DNA from: Ehretia macrophylla
Taxonomy: Eukaryota > Streptophyta > Magnoliopsida > Boraginales > Ehretiaceae
Length of the DNA: 64,000 bases
Direction of reading: 5' to 3'
NCBI GenBank assembly: GCA_037974665.1
Contig: CM075765.1
Span: 4,593,501 to 4,657,500 of the forward strand
The translations under genes were made by a program, and so were the position numbers. How positions within the stretch are numbered: position 1 is the first letter of the stretch; each line of letters opens with the position of its first letter. A model generated the notes under the pieces. That model was not told where the DNA came from and made no database searches. It saw only the letters and a program-made list of their open reading frames with translations. Shown in pieces: positions 1 through 10,421 of this stretch.

Positions 1-1352
1 GCATGAGGATAGCACTTACGGGTAAAAGGATGTTCAAATATACAACCAGACAAGCTTACGATGATAGATTTCAGATACATGTCAGAGTTCACGTATTGCA
101 AGACCGTCTACCAAACACTATTAGTCATCAAGATTTGGAGTATCTCAACTCCATAAGAACAACCACCACAAAAATAAAAATAAAAATAAAATAAATAAAT
201 AAAATAAAACAAACAAAAAAAAAAGTAGTACCCGAATGAAGTATTATATTGATCGTCTAGATTGTCAATAATTTAGAAATCCTATCAGAGAATAACTAGA
301 GATAGTGACACAATCAGATGACGTAAAACACCAGAGTGATATTGGGCAAATGATTTGACGACAGTAAATTAGAGACGAAATAACCATATTCATTAAGGCC
401 AATTCCATTTGGTTGAACAGCACCGTCATTTCCACCCTCTTCAACAAACAAGATATTTCAGATTAGTTTAAACCATATAGTATCAAGGTATTACCTTTCT
501 TCTGATCATAGAGTCAACATTATTACTAGTCATTTTTTCTCCTTTTGTGCATCTGTTGTTACTTTACACTACCTATCTATTGAAAAGTTGAGGTGAGAAA
601 GTATCTACAGCGAAATGATGATGTTACAGATGATATCACAAAAGAGCACCGCGGAAATTTCTATTAATCATAAGAAATAGTAATCATTGGAACTAATAGT
701 AGACCTCGGTGTTGTCATAAACAGCTTTTTGACTGGACATTTACTATTTCCATAACTAGTCACCCAATAGTAATTTTTTTAATTTGCAATTGTTGTCTCC
801 ACCACTTTCTAGCTATCACTAATTTTCTTTTTTCTTTTTTTGAAATACTCCAACTAATCAAGTAATCAAACAGTTCCAACATAAACTCTTCGTGAGCAAA
901 AATGCTAATTCCATTAATCAGTTATCGCTTCTGCCAGTATCCATATAGGATCAAAAGCAACTTGTGCCCTGGAAGAGACAAAGTATTTCAAAAATTTGTA
1001 TCCCACATATTAAATATTTGCATCACAAAGTTCATCTAAGATACTTATTCTGCTTTCAAAGCCCAATGTGTCAAAAAATTTAGTGGTTAGCATGTGACTC
1101 AAAGTTTTCTTGATACTGACGTGACCAATTGCAGTTGGGTTTTCTAATAGCATTGATATTTAGGACCACACTGAATCGCCTCAATGATATTTGGGGTACG
1201 TATTGCCCAAAAAATAAATAGAAAAGAAAAAGAAATGTTGGATGTGCAAATCAAAACAATCCACATTTTCCAGGATGCAAGTGCTTCTGATTCATCTATC
1301 TATTTACACTATATAACATGTCCCTAATGCCACAAAAGTTTCAGGAACTCAC
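1..1352. other. AT-rich sequence downstream of SNAP43 exon 5; no recognised exon
   Basis: The SNAP43 gene reads leftward out of exon 5 into this stretch through a good donor (GTGAGT), so it is probably intron. The missing C-terminal exons (roughly 60-80 codons by family length) were searched for on the minus strand and not found. They probably lie left of the window. The only visible structure is a low-complexity TAAAA-type tract near 165-225. Confidence 0.5.
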
Positions 1353-1398
1353 CATGTCCATATGGATGAAGTGCTCAATTCTTGTATCTGCAAACAAC
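1353..1398 (-). CDS. SNAP43: SNAP43 exon 5
   Basis: A 46-nt exon, acceptor AATAG and donor GTGAGT. One base completes the lysine codon from exon 4; the rest encodes [15 protein letters not shown], ending phase 0. It is too short to find as an ORF and was located from the expected continuation of the family after AYKK. Confidence 0.8.
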
Positions 1399-4300
1399 CT
1401 ATTTGATCAAAAGTATGTGATGAGGCACAGTCAAAGAAGAAAGGGCAGAAAGAGAGGAAATACGAGAAAGAGTGGACTCAGGAATGAAGGCATTGCAGAA
1501 TTGCAATTATACAATGTTGATCTAATCATTTAAAGCAAGAAAAAAATGATGAAAGAATAAATACACATACTTCTTATATGCAACCTGGACACGGGCATTC
1601 TGGATATCTGTGAGTTCATTTACCCTATCAGTTACAGAGCCTTGATTTAAATCCATGAACCCATAGAGGAACAAGTTCCTCTCTAGCATACTTTTGACTA
1701 AAGCAGAGACTACTTTTATGCCCTTCTCCTTTGCAGCTGCAGCAAGATTTCTAAGCTGCTTCAACTCTCCTAGCATAGGGAAAATTTGTAAGGTCAAACA
1801 ACAGAAAAAAAGTGTGAAGTAAAAAAGGAGATAAAAAGGAACTTATGCACAGTTTCATTCAATTCCAACTAGGGTTGCACACGAGAATTATAGTCCAGGG
1901 ACATGGGCAGACAGTACCAATAATCACATGCTGCACCAGGAGCATTCCAGAGCTCAACAAGCACATAAAATGAGAACTATGTTCCTTGAGCCTACGATCT
2001 TCCAACCCCTTTTAGACTACCCCAAAGTCATGCTCAAGAGTAGTGGTTCCAATTTACTCATAGGAAGCCTACCACAATCTCTTGATGCATCCACCTCATA
2101 GTGCAGCCCCTGGGTCCCTCACCCCCCAAAACCCACCCCCTTGACCAAGAAAAAGTAAGCAGACAGATAACTCGACAGGAAAAGGTTAAATCTTATGTTT
2201 TCACTAATCCTTTAATCATGTTCCCTTGAATTCCATTATGTTCAAGGGAGGGCATACCCTCTTGGGCATCAGTGGCAGTCCAGAGAATGGTGTTAGTTGG
2301 ATGTTATAACGAAAACTCTTGAACTGAATACTTAAACACATTACTCTCACAATTTAAAAGACCCCAGCAGATATTATTGGCCCACTGACAAGCTGATGCA
2401 TTATGGACTTTAAGGGGACTCCTCAATTCTTCTCAACCAATATTGTCCATGCAGACTTTTTCGCCAAGTACAATGTATTTAGCACCTAATGCTGTGAGGT
2501 GCAGAGAACATTAAACAAAGCTTTGACCAACCAGACGCTCAGCCATACAGAGTACCTGATTTGATGTCATAAAACACAAAGCAACATTTGCAGAATAGCC
2601 AGACAGCTAAAGCTTTAACACCAACGACTTGAATTCTTTCCTCAAGACTCACAGGGGAAAGGGTAGGAGGAGATTAAGGTTGGTGGAAAAGTTTACCATT
2701 AAATTATTCAATAGGAGAATAGTTGACAAATTATCTTAGGACTGAAACTGCTACCTCTAACCTCCAAAATTTAACAAGTTGACAAAATAAAATAAATCTT
2801 CTACAGAAATCTTAACAAAAACAAAACCACCCCACATAAGCACAAGACGAATCCTTGGACTAAGGAAAAGGAAGGCAAGGGGAGTAGGCACTTGCCCCAC
2901 TTGCCTGCTCCCCCACCCACGATACTTTTACATCACCGTGATATGTAATGGTTCATGGTGCATCTAGTTACTTGAACTCTTCCTGTTAAACACTTCTTTA
3001 GATTTGATCTTTTGCTTATTTGCCACAATTGAGTTTCACAAACTAAAAACAATTTACTAGTTCCCTAACAAGTATAGCTCTCTTTTGTCCCTAGATTCTG
3101 TTATCTTTTCTCTTTATTAGCTACTTGGTTTGATATTGCTATTTTGTTATTACTAGTGATTGTGAAACATGTTGTCAATGATGAGTTTCTATACTTATTT
3201 ATTTATCATGGAAATTACACTTAACATTTTCAGTAATTTTTTACATCTAAACTTGCTATCTCACTTCAAGATCCAAGTTGTTTCAGCAGAATTTTGATTT
3301 CAGTTTGAAGAAATAGAGAGAAAATATCTAAAAACTAAATTGTGTTATTTCACATTATGATTTCTGTTACAATTACATGTATATATAGCTGCAGTCTTGT
3401 TTAGTACTGAGTTGTTGCTTAGCTGTCAGGTTAGTTATTTTAACTAACCTGATCAATTATATAAGTCTGAACTACCTGCTAGCTAATATAGTAACAATAC
3501 TTGCTCAACAAGATAGTATGCCATTATTTAGCTAACTGAAGAGTGGTCTGAGGAGTGTCCTTATCATCCCCCCTCGAACTAAGCATGGCTTAGGCCATTG
3601 GCAATTTGCTCCTTAGCCTGGAAAACTGAGACTTGGACAGTGATTTTGTGAAGAGATCTGCTATCTGTTCTACTGATGGTATGTGAGCCACTTTGATTGC
3701 ATTGGTGCTCACTTGATTTCTGAAAAAACAGTAATCTATAGCTATATGCTGTCCTGCAGTGAAAAACTGGGTTTGCTACCAAGGCAATGGCTGACTGATT
3801 GTCACAGTAGAGAGTAGGAATAGAGTGGCTGAGATGTAGGTCCTTGACTAGATAGGTTAGCCACATGATTTCAGTAGTAGTATAGGCCATAGCTCTATAC
3901 TCTGCTTCTGTGGAAGATCTAGCCACAGTAGGTTGTTTTTTGAAGCACCAAGAAATGAGATTGGGACCCAAGTATATGCAATACATTGATTTCCTGTCCA
4001 TTGTGTCATTTGCCCAATCAGAGTCGGAAAATGCATTGAATGTGAATGGGCCAGGTCTGAATAGCAGGCCTTGTGTAAGAGTGGCTTTGACATATCTAAG
4101 AGTTTTCTTTAGAGAATCATAGTCAGCTTCTGTTAGGTTGTGTATATGCTGACAGAGAGTGTTGACAGAAAATTGGAGATCAGGTATAGGAAGGGTTAAG
4201 TATTACAATGCTCCAACAATGCTTTTGTACTGGGAAGGATTACTGTAAGGTTGCAGCTGAGCAGTGGTGTTGGTTTTAGGTTTAGAGAAGGTCGGGGTAG

Positions 4301-7300
4301 GTGAGGGGTTGCAGTCAAGCAAGCCTTCTTTTTGTAATAGATCATAGGCATGCTTCTACTGATGTAAGAGGATGTTATTAGGAGATGACTAAACCTGAAT
4401 GCCCAGAAAATATGTAAGGGATCCCAGATCCTTCATAGCAACCTGAGTGTTCATGGCTTGAATAAGGGTAGAAATAGCAGTGGTAGAATTTCCAGTGATA
4501 ACTAGATCATCTCCATAAACTAAGATAATGAGAATAGTGGTAGAGGTGTGAGAAACAAAGAGAGAAGTATCAGCTTTGTTGTAGGTGAAGCCTTGATCTT
4601 GTAAAAAGGTGGATAGCAGTTGATACCAAGCCCTGGGGGCTTGTTTAAGGTCATAGAGGGACTCTTGAAGTTTACAAACATGGTTTGGGTAATTAGGATC
4701 AACAAAGCCAGTGGGTTGGGTCATGTAAACCTCTTCAGTGAGAGAACCATGGAGAGAGACATTAGATACATCTAATTGCCTAAGGGGCCAGTGATATTGT
4801 AGAGCCATAGTAAGGACAAGTCTTATGGTTTGAGCCTTAACTACTGGGGCTGAATGTTTCTGTGTAGTCCAGGCCATACTCTTGATGATAGCCTTTAGCA
4901 ACTAGCCTGGCTTTGTACCTGGCTACAGTTCCATCTACATGTCTTTTTATCCTGTAGACCCATTTGCAGCCAATGGGCTGTCTAGATGGTGGTAAGGGTA
5001 CTAGAGTCCAGGTCTTTTGGTGTTGTAAGGCCTGAAATTCATCTTGCATTACAGATACCCAAGCATTGTGTTTGACTGCTTCTTTATATGTAGATGGTTC
5101 ATGAGTGGGTGGAGTAGTAATAAGAATGTTGAATTGATATATAGGAGAAGGCAAGCAACCAGTCTTTGATCTGGTAAGCATAGGATGTAGGGATTGAGAG
5201 GGAGTAGGTTCAGTGGAAGATGTGGAGGAAGATTCTGTACTCTGGGCTGGGGTGGAGGAGGATTCTGCAGATTGTTGAACTACAAAAGTAGAAGAATTGG
5301 AAGTATGGGACTAATTGGGGGAGACCTGCGTAGGTGTTTGGGAAGATTCTGAAGTTGAGTGTTGTTGACGAGGATCAACTAATGGTGAAGCTGAGGGAGT
5401 GAGTGAAGACTGAGAGCTAGAGGAAGTGGAGGAGTTAGGAGATGTTAGAGGAATGGGAGGGTGATTTTGAGAAGTACTAGTGGGGATGCTACTTGGCAGG
5501 AGGGAAATTGGTGGTGGAAGAATAGATGGTTATTGTTTAGTGGGTAAAGTTTCTAAACAGTTAGGTGTAAAAGTAGAGAATAACTCTGTTAGAGATTGTT
5601 GTGGAGATGTAGAGAAGGGAAACTGATGTTCATGAAATCTAACATGTCTAGAGTAATAGAGTTTCTATGTTTGAGGATCAAGGCACTTGTATCCTTTTGT
5701 GTTTGGACAGTAGCCTAGGAATACACAAGGCTTGGACCTTGCTTCTAGCTTGCACTTGGAGTAAGGTCTAAGCTAGGGAAAACATAGGCAACCAAAGACC
5801 CTGAGTATAGAGTAGTCAGGTTTAGTGGCATAAAGGCATTCAAAAGGGGACAGACTGTGTAAAGTTGGAGTTGGGAGTTTGTTAATGAGGTAGTCGGCAG
5901 TAGCTAGTGCTTCTAGCCAATATTTGGTAGGTAGATGGGCTTCTTGTAGGAGTGTGATGACAATCTCAACTAGGGGACAGATTGTGTAAAGTTGGAGTTG
6001 GGAGTCTGTTTATGAGGTAGTCGGCATTAGCTAGTGCTTCTAGCCAATATTTGGTAGGTAGATGGGCTTGTTGTAGGAGTGTGATGGCAGTCTCAACTAG
6101 GTGTCTATGCTTCCTTTCAGATTTCCCATTTTGTTCTCGGGTATGGGGGCATGAGGTTTGATGCAAGATACCTAAGGATTGTAGATAGGAGTTGAATTGA
6201 TTGTTAATGTACTTTCCATTTTCAGTCCTTAGGATCTTGATATGGGCTTGAAATTGAGTTTTAACCATAGCAGTGAAATGTTGAAAGGTGGAGAAAGCTT
6301 CAGATTTTAGTTTTAATGGATAAATCCATTATACTTGGAAAAGTTATCTATGTAGACAATATAATATCTATATTTCATACATGATTGTATTGGGGAAGGC
6401 CCCCATACATCTGAATGAATTATTTCAAATGGGGCACTTGTGGTAGGAGTAGAAGTAGAAAAACCAAGTTTGTGTGATTTAGAAACTAAACATGAATGAC
6501 AGTCAACAGAGGTGTAATTCAATTTGACACATAAAATAGAAGACAAAGTAGTAGATGCATTCCTGGAAGGATGGCCCAGTCTATAGTGCCACAAAGTTGC
6601 AGTGGGGAGCTGAGTAGTGTAGGAATGTGCTATCACTTGAGTTGGAGGAGGTGCAGTGAAGGAAGACACTGAAGAAGGTAGTGGATAGAGACCCTTGTTA
6701 CATGGGCCCTTGAACAGGAGTTTGTGGGTAGTATTGTCCCAGATTTGCACCTCCTTGGAAGTAAAAATAATAGCACAGTTATTATCTTTAGCAAGCTGAT
6801 AGACTGAAAGCAGTTTGGTGAAAATTTGAGGGACAAATAATACATTAGAGAGATGTAGGGAAGAGGTAGAAGTATAGAGAGTACCAAATCCTATGTTGGT
6901 GATTGGGAGGGAGTGACCACTGCCTATTGCCTACTACCACAGTGCCTTGACCATTATAAGGTTGCTGGGACTAAAAACTGGTGCAGTCATTTGTAACATG
7001 AGCATTGGCACCTGAGTCTAGGTACCAAGGGAAAGAAGGATCAGTAGAAGTCCCTGCCTGTGCAGTGTAGGCATGTTTTTCTGCTTTTTGTGGAACTGCA
7101 TAGTTGGGATTATCAAATCTGTGCCACCATTCCAGTGCAGAATGATTCTTTTTGCCACAGATTTGACAGTAGAGAGGTTGGTATGTGGTATTTGGACTGA
7201 ATGGGGACTGAGAGGTTTGTTGATAGTTAGAATTTCCTCTGCTTGATCCCCTTTGTCCTCTGCCGCCTCTTGAGTTAGCTTGCTTTCCTCTGCCTCTGTT

Positions 7301-10300
7301 GGAGTTGGCTCTGCCACCCCCTCTGTTAGCATTCAGTCCAGTGTGAACAGAAGTTGTGTTTGTGTCTGAGAAGGTGAGTTTATTTTGAAGGTGAAGATTT
7401 AGTTCCTCAGTGAGTAGATGACTGAATAGTGTAGGCAGAGGGAGAGGTTCAAATCTGAGTCTAACTGTGCACTTGAAGGAGTCATATTCTGGTGGCAGTC
7501 CTTTGAGAACTGTGAAGGTGATATTAGCATCCTTCAGTGGTTCTCCTGCAGCTACAAGATGCTCAGTGAGGTGTTTGATTGTGTCTAGATAGGCTTGCAT
7601 TGGTTGTTCTCCCTTGTGAATAGTGTATAACTGCATCTCGAGTTGATAGGCATAAGACATGCTCATGGAATGGAACCTCTGTTCTAGTGTTTTCCATATC
7701 TCATAGGATGTTGGTAGATGATGGACAAGAGGCAGTATCTGAGGAGTGATAGATGCAAAAAGGCAAGACCTGAGATGTGTATCCACGGTGAGCCATTCAG
7801 TGTAGGCTGGATTGGTAGTGGTTTGACCTTGAGCATCTTTGAGCTGTGAAGCTGGACATGGCTTGGAGCCAAAGACTTGATCAAGCTGATGATAGCCTTG
7901 AAGGACTTTTTGGATCTGAGTCCTCCAAATGCTATAATTTGTGTTGTCTAGTTTGATATGAACTAGAGAAATGAAATTTTGAAGAAGTAATTTGAGTTCA
8001 AGAGGAAGCCCAAAGGCAGCCATTAATGGAATTTAGGGTTTTGAAGGTAGAAAACCTAGGTTTTGAGGTTGAAGAAATTGAAGCTGTGATGGCAGATAAT
8101 GAAAGAAGATGTTGCAAGGCTTCAATTGCAGTAATTGACCTGCAAATTGAAGTTCTGATGAAGATATGAGCTGTTCTCCAATGGAGAAACAAAGCACTGA
8201 AAATTAGAGTTTTGTGTGTGTAGAACTGAGTGTATCCTCAATGTTTACTGCACAATCGAGCTTCAATGGAGCTTCGATTGGAAGAGGAAAGCTACAGATG
8301 GAAGCTTTAATGGAGTTTAATGGAGAATTGTGGTGATCGCCATTAGAGGACCTCGAGGATCGAAAAAAAGAGCTCTATGATACCATGAAGAAATATAGAG
8401 AAAATACTTGAAAACTAAATTGTGTTATTTCACATTATGATTTCTGTTACAATTACATGTAATATATAGCTGCAATCTTGCTTAGTACTGAGTCGTTGCT
8501 TAGCTGTCAGGTTAATTATTTTAACTAACCTGATCAGTTATATAAGTCTGAACTATCTGCTAGCTAATACAGTTACAATACTTGCTCAACAAGATGGTAT
8601 GCTATTATTTAGCTAACTAAAGAGTGGTCTGAGGAGTGTCCTTATCAAAGTTCAATGATGTTATTATTTCTTTGAGTAATTGTGTGTTTGTAAAAAATCT
8701 GCCCCTGCTTGAACAAAACATTGCTTCGTCCTGGTAGTTTTTGCTAAATGATACACCGAAAGCTGCCTTCCAAACCAAACACCATAATTATCTCATATGC
8801 AGCTAGAGTGGAGGTTGCAAAACCAAATATAGATTAGTAGGGGAATCACTCTTCTTGAACAAGCAATGAACATTCCCTAGCAGAAACTCCAATACATCAA
8901 CACCTTGATATTGATATTCCTCAAACAAACTTTATATGTCCTATCACTAGGTGTAAGAAATATCAATAGAAGACTAGAAAATCAGCATAAGCACCATCTT
9001 ATCAACCTCGTAAATCCTATTATAGTCCTAATTGTAGCAAAGGTTGGACACATACCAAGAGATATATAAATTTTAAAAGGAGGCTTGAATGGCTGAGTCT
9101 CATAGAGGCAGTATAAGCAATACAGCCCACCAAGTCTATGCGAGAGAGAAGAAGAAGAAGAGGCCAGATAACCTGCATGCAATTACAATGCTGTTAATCT
9201 ACTGAGACTAGATCATTTACCAAAAAAGAGTGCAAAGATTTAACCAAAATAATAAAATAAAAAATAAAAATAAAAATAAAATCCTTAACATATGCTCAAA
9301 TAATGACTTCAAATTCAATCATTTAAAGATGACAAGTCTGTACTACAATAGTAGTCATTAATGTGACAGCTCACTTGGAGAATAGAGAAACTTAAATCTC
9401 TTTCAAGATGACAAATTCTAAAGGTAGAAGCAACAGGCACATTCAGATATGCCAGTCTTGAAAAATTTTCAGATCGAACCAATAATAGAAGAGTATCAAT
9501 CTAGCTGTCTTATAGATAAATGATAGTAATCCAATGTCCAGTTCTGGTATGTTTATGCAGCATTGAACTTATTACTGCAATAATTAATACAGGAAATGAA
9601 GGATGAATGGGAAACTTAGTTGCGTACTTGCGCAACAACATGGTGGCACCTAATAACACCATTAGGTGCTAATCACAAGATTCCATCACTTGGAGCAAAG
9701 AAAGGTGGTTCTTGATGTGCGTGACAAAACATATTTTTACAAAGGAAAACAAAAACTGGGTTCACGCAATCAATTAACCAATTGATAAGAGTCAGGTATG
9801 TTAGCTGGACAGCGTGCAGAGGCCAGGTGTAAAACTAGCTCTATCTCATATCTTGTTAGGTATTAGGATGTTACAATGTTATAGACATGGTTTTAATCTC
9901 CTAAATAATTGTTATAATCTTCTTCAAAAAGAATACTTAACAAGAGAAGGGCAGAAGGGGTGAGGGAACACGAGCTGAATATCATTCTCCATGTCAAGCA
10001 TTATCAATCTAACTAGGGAAATGCTTCATGATCACTCAAAGAACATACCAATGGCATGGGCATAGAGTGACTGCATAAAGTAACCCTGATTCGTGGTAGG
10101 ACTAGCTTCAAAAATGTAGGTGAATTTTTTTGAAAGCCATATTTTCTTCAGTTCTGCAAAAGTTGTTGATCCACCCTGTTCTCGAAAAATATCACCACAC
10201 AATTAAATTATGGTGCAAACGGAACAAACCTATTATAGTTGACCCTAGCCAAAAGTATGCACAAATGTAAAAAAGATATAAATATTATTAAAAAAGAAAA

Positions 10301-10421
10301 ATGTAATTATAAAAGAAAAATGTGATGCAATGGAATCCAAGAAATTAGTAGTTTGATAATATACCTCTACGAACTCATTTATAAGTTCATCAATGTCTAG
10401 CTTGAATAGTTTGTGATCCAT
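1353..10421 (-). CDS. SNAP43: snRNA-activating protein complex subunit SNAP43 (SNAPC1) homologue, five exons, C-terminus outside window
   Basis: SNAPc binds the proximal sequence element of small nuclear RNA promoters in the nucleus and is needed for RNA polymerase II and III transcription of snRNA genes; SNAP43 is one of its core subunits. Minus-strand exons are 10365-10421, 10049-10175, 9056-9172, 1571-1769 and 1353-1398. All have GT donors and AG acceptors, intron phases 0/1/1/2 agree, and the 546-nt sum gives 182 codons without a stop. The start is the ATG at 10421, opening [19 protein letters not shown]. Family hallmarks are the acidic N-terminus followed by TFAELKKIW, then [19 protein letters not shown], which resembles the RVGALYLLYGLY segment of animal SNAPC1, and [17 protein letters not shown]. 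The last exons are missing at the left edge. Copia-1 sits in intron 3 and copia-2 lies upstream. Seen: ORF and splice sites. Known: family role. Inferred: that the gene is functional. Confidence 0.88.
1571..1769 (-). CDS. SNAP43: SNAP43 exon 4
   Basis: A 199-nt exon, acceptor CTAG and donor GTATGT, entering in phase 1 and leaving in phase 2. It encodes [26 protein letters not shown] and [17 protein letters not shown]. It is separated from exon 3 by 7286 bp because copia-1 lies in the intron, yet the reading frame joins correctly. Confidence 0.88.
3306..3566 (-). repeat. Copia-1 3' LTR
   Basis: A 261-bp direct repeat of 8386-8647, differing at scattered single bases and one short indel near the TATA-like stretch. 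It has TG...CA ends when read on +. Confidence 0.93.
3567..3577 (-). other. Copia-1 polypurine tract
   Basis: The minus strand reads TCGAGGGGGGA immediately before the 3' LTR, the expected plus-strand priming site. Confidence 0.8.
3579..5181 (-). pseudogene. Copia-1 reverse transcriptase and RNase H remnants
   Basis: RT starts at 4837-5181 ([28 protein letters not shown]). After a frameshift it continues at 4389-4901 with [14 protein letters not shown] and [11 protein letters not shown]. The catalytic box is YGDD where copia elements usually have YVDD. RNase H lies at 3579-4001 with [19 protein letters not shown] and [15 protein letters not shown]. Codons between the ORFs are interrupted by stops. 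Confidence 0.87.
5182..5844 (-). pseudogene. Copia-1 integrase C-terminus to RT linker, degenerate
   Basis: No sustained frame. The antisense reading is rich in Ser, Thr, Pro and Gln codons, as in the variable linker between integrase and RT of copia polyproteins. Assigned by position within the element only. Confidence 0.6.
5845..6098. repeat. 127-bp tandem duplication in copia-1 integrase
   Basis: Two nearly identical units, 5845-5971 and 5972-6098, each starting AGGGGACAG and ending TCTCAACT. The unit is 127 bp, not a multiple of three, so the duplication itself breaks the pol frame. A few substitutions separate the copies. Confidence 0.88.
5966..6887 (-). pseudogene. Copia-1 GAG-pre-integrase and integrase remnants
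   Basis: Stops and frameshifts split the region. The piece 6313-6750 has the pre-integrase motif WHYRLGHPS, a zinc-binding CHSCLVSK, and the first catalytic block HSDVWGPSP. The piece 5966-6268 has RTENGKY, where RTDNG is expected (Asp to Glu), and [10 protein letters not shown] with the catalytic Glu. The second catalytic Asp is therefore altered. Frame is lost at the duplication beginning at 5845. Confidence 0.85.
6971..8023 (-). pseudogene. Copia-1 gag and start of protease
   Basis: A 350-codon open frame. The N-terminal half is copia gag ([18 protein letters not shown], later [10 protein letters not shown]). A Gly/Arg/Ser-rich nucleic-acid-binding stretch follows, then a zinc knuckle, [18 protein letters not shown], whose last cysteine position is Trp. 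The C-terminus enters the aspartic protease, where the active site [14 protein letters not shown] is intact. The frame then ends in a stop. Confidence 0.88.
8372..8385 (-). other. Copia-1 primer-binding site
   Basis: Directly beside the 5' LTR, the minus strand reads TGGTATCATAGAGC, close to the TGGTATCAGAGC site complementary to the 3' end of plant initiator tRNA-Met. Confidence 0.85.
8386..8647 (-). repeat. Copia-1 5' LTR
   Basis: A 262-bp partner of the LTR at 3306-3566. Both contain an inverted repeat around GTTAnTTATTTTAACTAAC, probably a hairpin in the transcript. Confidence 0.93.
8653..9055. other. SNAP43 intron 3, part upstream of copia-1
   Basis: AT-rich, no ORF and no further repeat seen. 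It begins just after the right target-site copy AAGTT. Confidence 0.6.
9056..9172 (-). CDS. SNAP43: SNAP43 exon 3
   Basis: A 117-nt exon, acceptor GCAG and donor GTATGT, phase 1 at both ends. It encodes the segment containing [19 protein letters not shown] and ending KIYISLG, the best-conserved stretch between plant and animal SNAPC1. Confidence 0.9.
9173..10048 (-). other. SNAP43 intron 2
   Basis: An 876-bp intron between exons 2 and 3 with matching phase-1 boundaries. It has an A-rich TAAAA tract near 9245-9282 and nothing else recognised. Confidence 0.75.
10049..10175 (-). CDS. SNAP43: SNAP43 exon 2
   Basis: A 127-nt exon between an acceptor ending AACAG and a GTATGT donor, leaving phase 1. 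It encodes [18 protein letters not shown] and continues to [11 protein letters not shown], conserved in the SNAP43 N-terminal domain. Confidence 0.88.
10365..10421 (-). CDS. SNAP43: SNAP43 exon 1 (coding part)
   Basis: Nineteen codons beginning with ATG at 10421 and ending phase 0 at a donor reading GAG/GTATAT. The peptide [19 protein letters not shown] is the typical plant SNAP43 N-terminus. Any 5' UTR exon further upstream is not resolved. Confidence 0.88.

Larger units (their letters stand above)
3306..8647 (-). mobile_element. Copia-1: complete but inactive Ty1/copia LTR retrotransposon
   Basis: A 5342-bp element, bounded by near-identical LTRs that begin TGAAGAAAT and end TCCTTATCA. Flanks are CAGTT (3301-3305) and AAGTT (8648-8652), a 5-bp target-site duplication with one mismatch. 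On the minus strand the order is 5' LTR, primer-binding site, gag, protease, integrase, RT, RNase H, polypurine tract, 3' LTR, which is the copia order. The coding region has many stops, a frame-breaking 127-bp duplication and altered catalytic residues. It lies in sense orientation inside SNAP43 intron 3. Confidence 0.93.
1770..9055 (-). other. SNAP43 intron 3 carrying copia-1
   Basis: An intron of 7286 bp with an intact donor (9055 side, GTATGT) and acceptor (1770 side, CTAG). About 5.35 kb of it is copia-1. The remaining 1770-3300 and 8653-9055 show no gene. Near 2880-2915 there is an imperfect palindrome of G-rich and C-rich arms. Confidence 0.75.

Noticed and set aside
1318-1533. 71-codon + strand open frame
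   Set aside because: Antisense to SNAP43 exon 5 and its intron; basic low-complexity composition and no family match.
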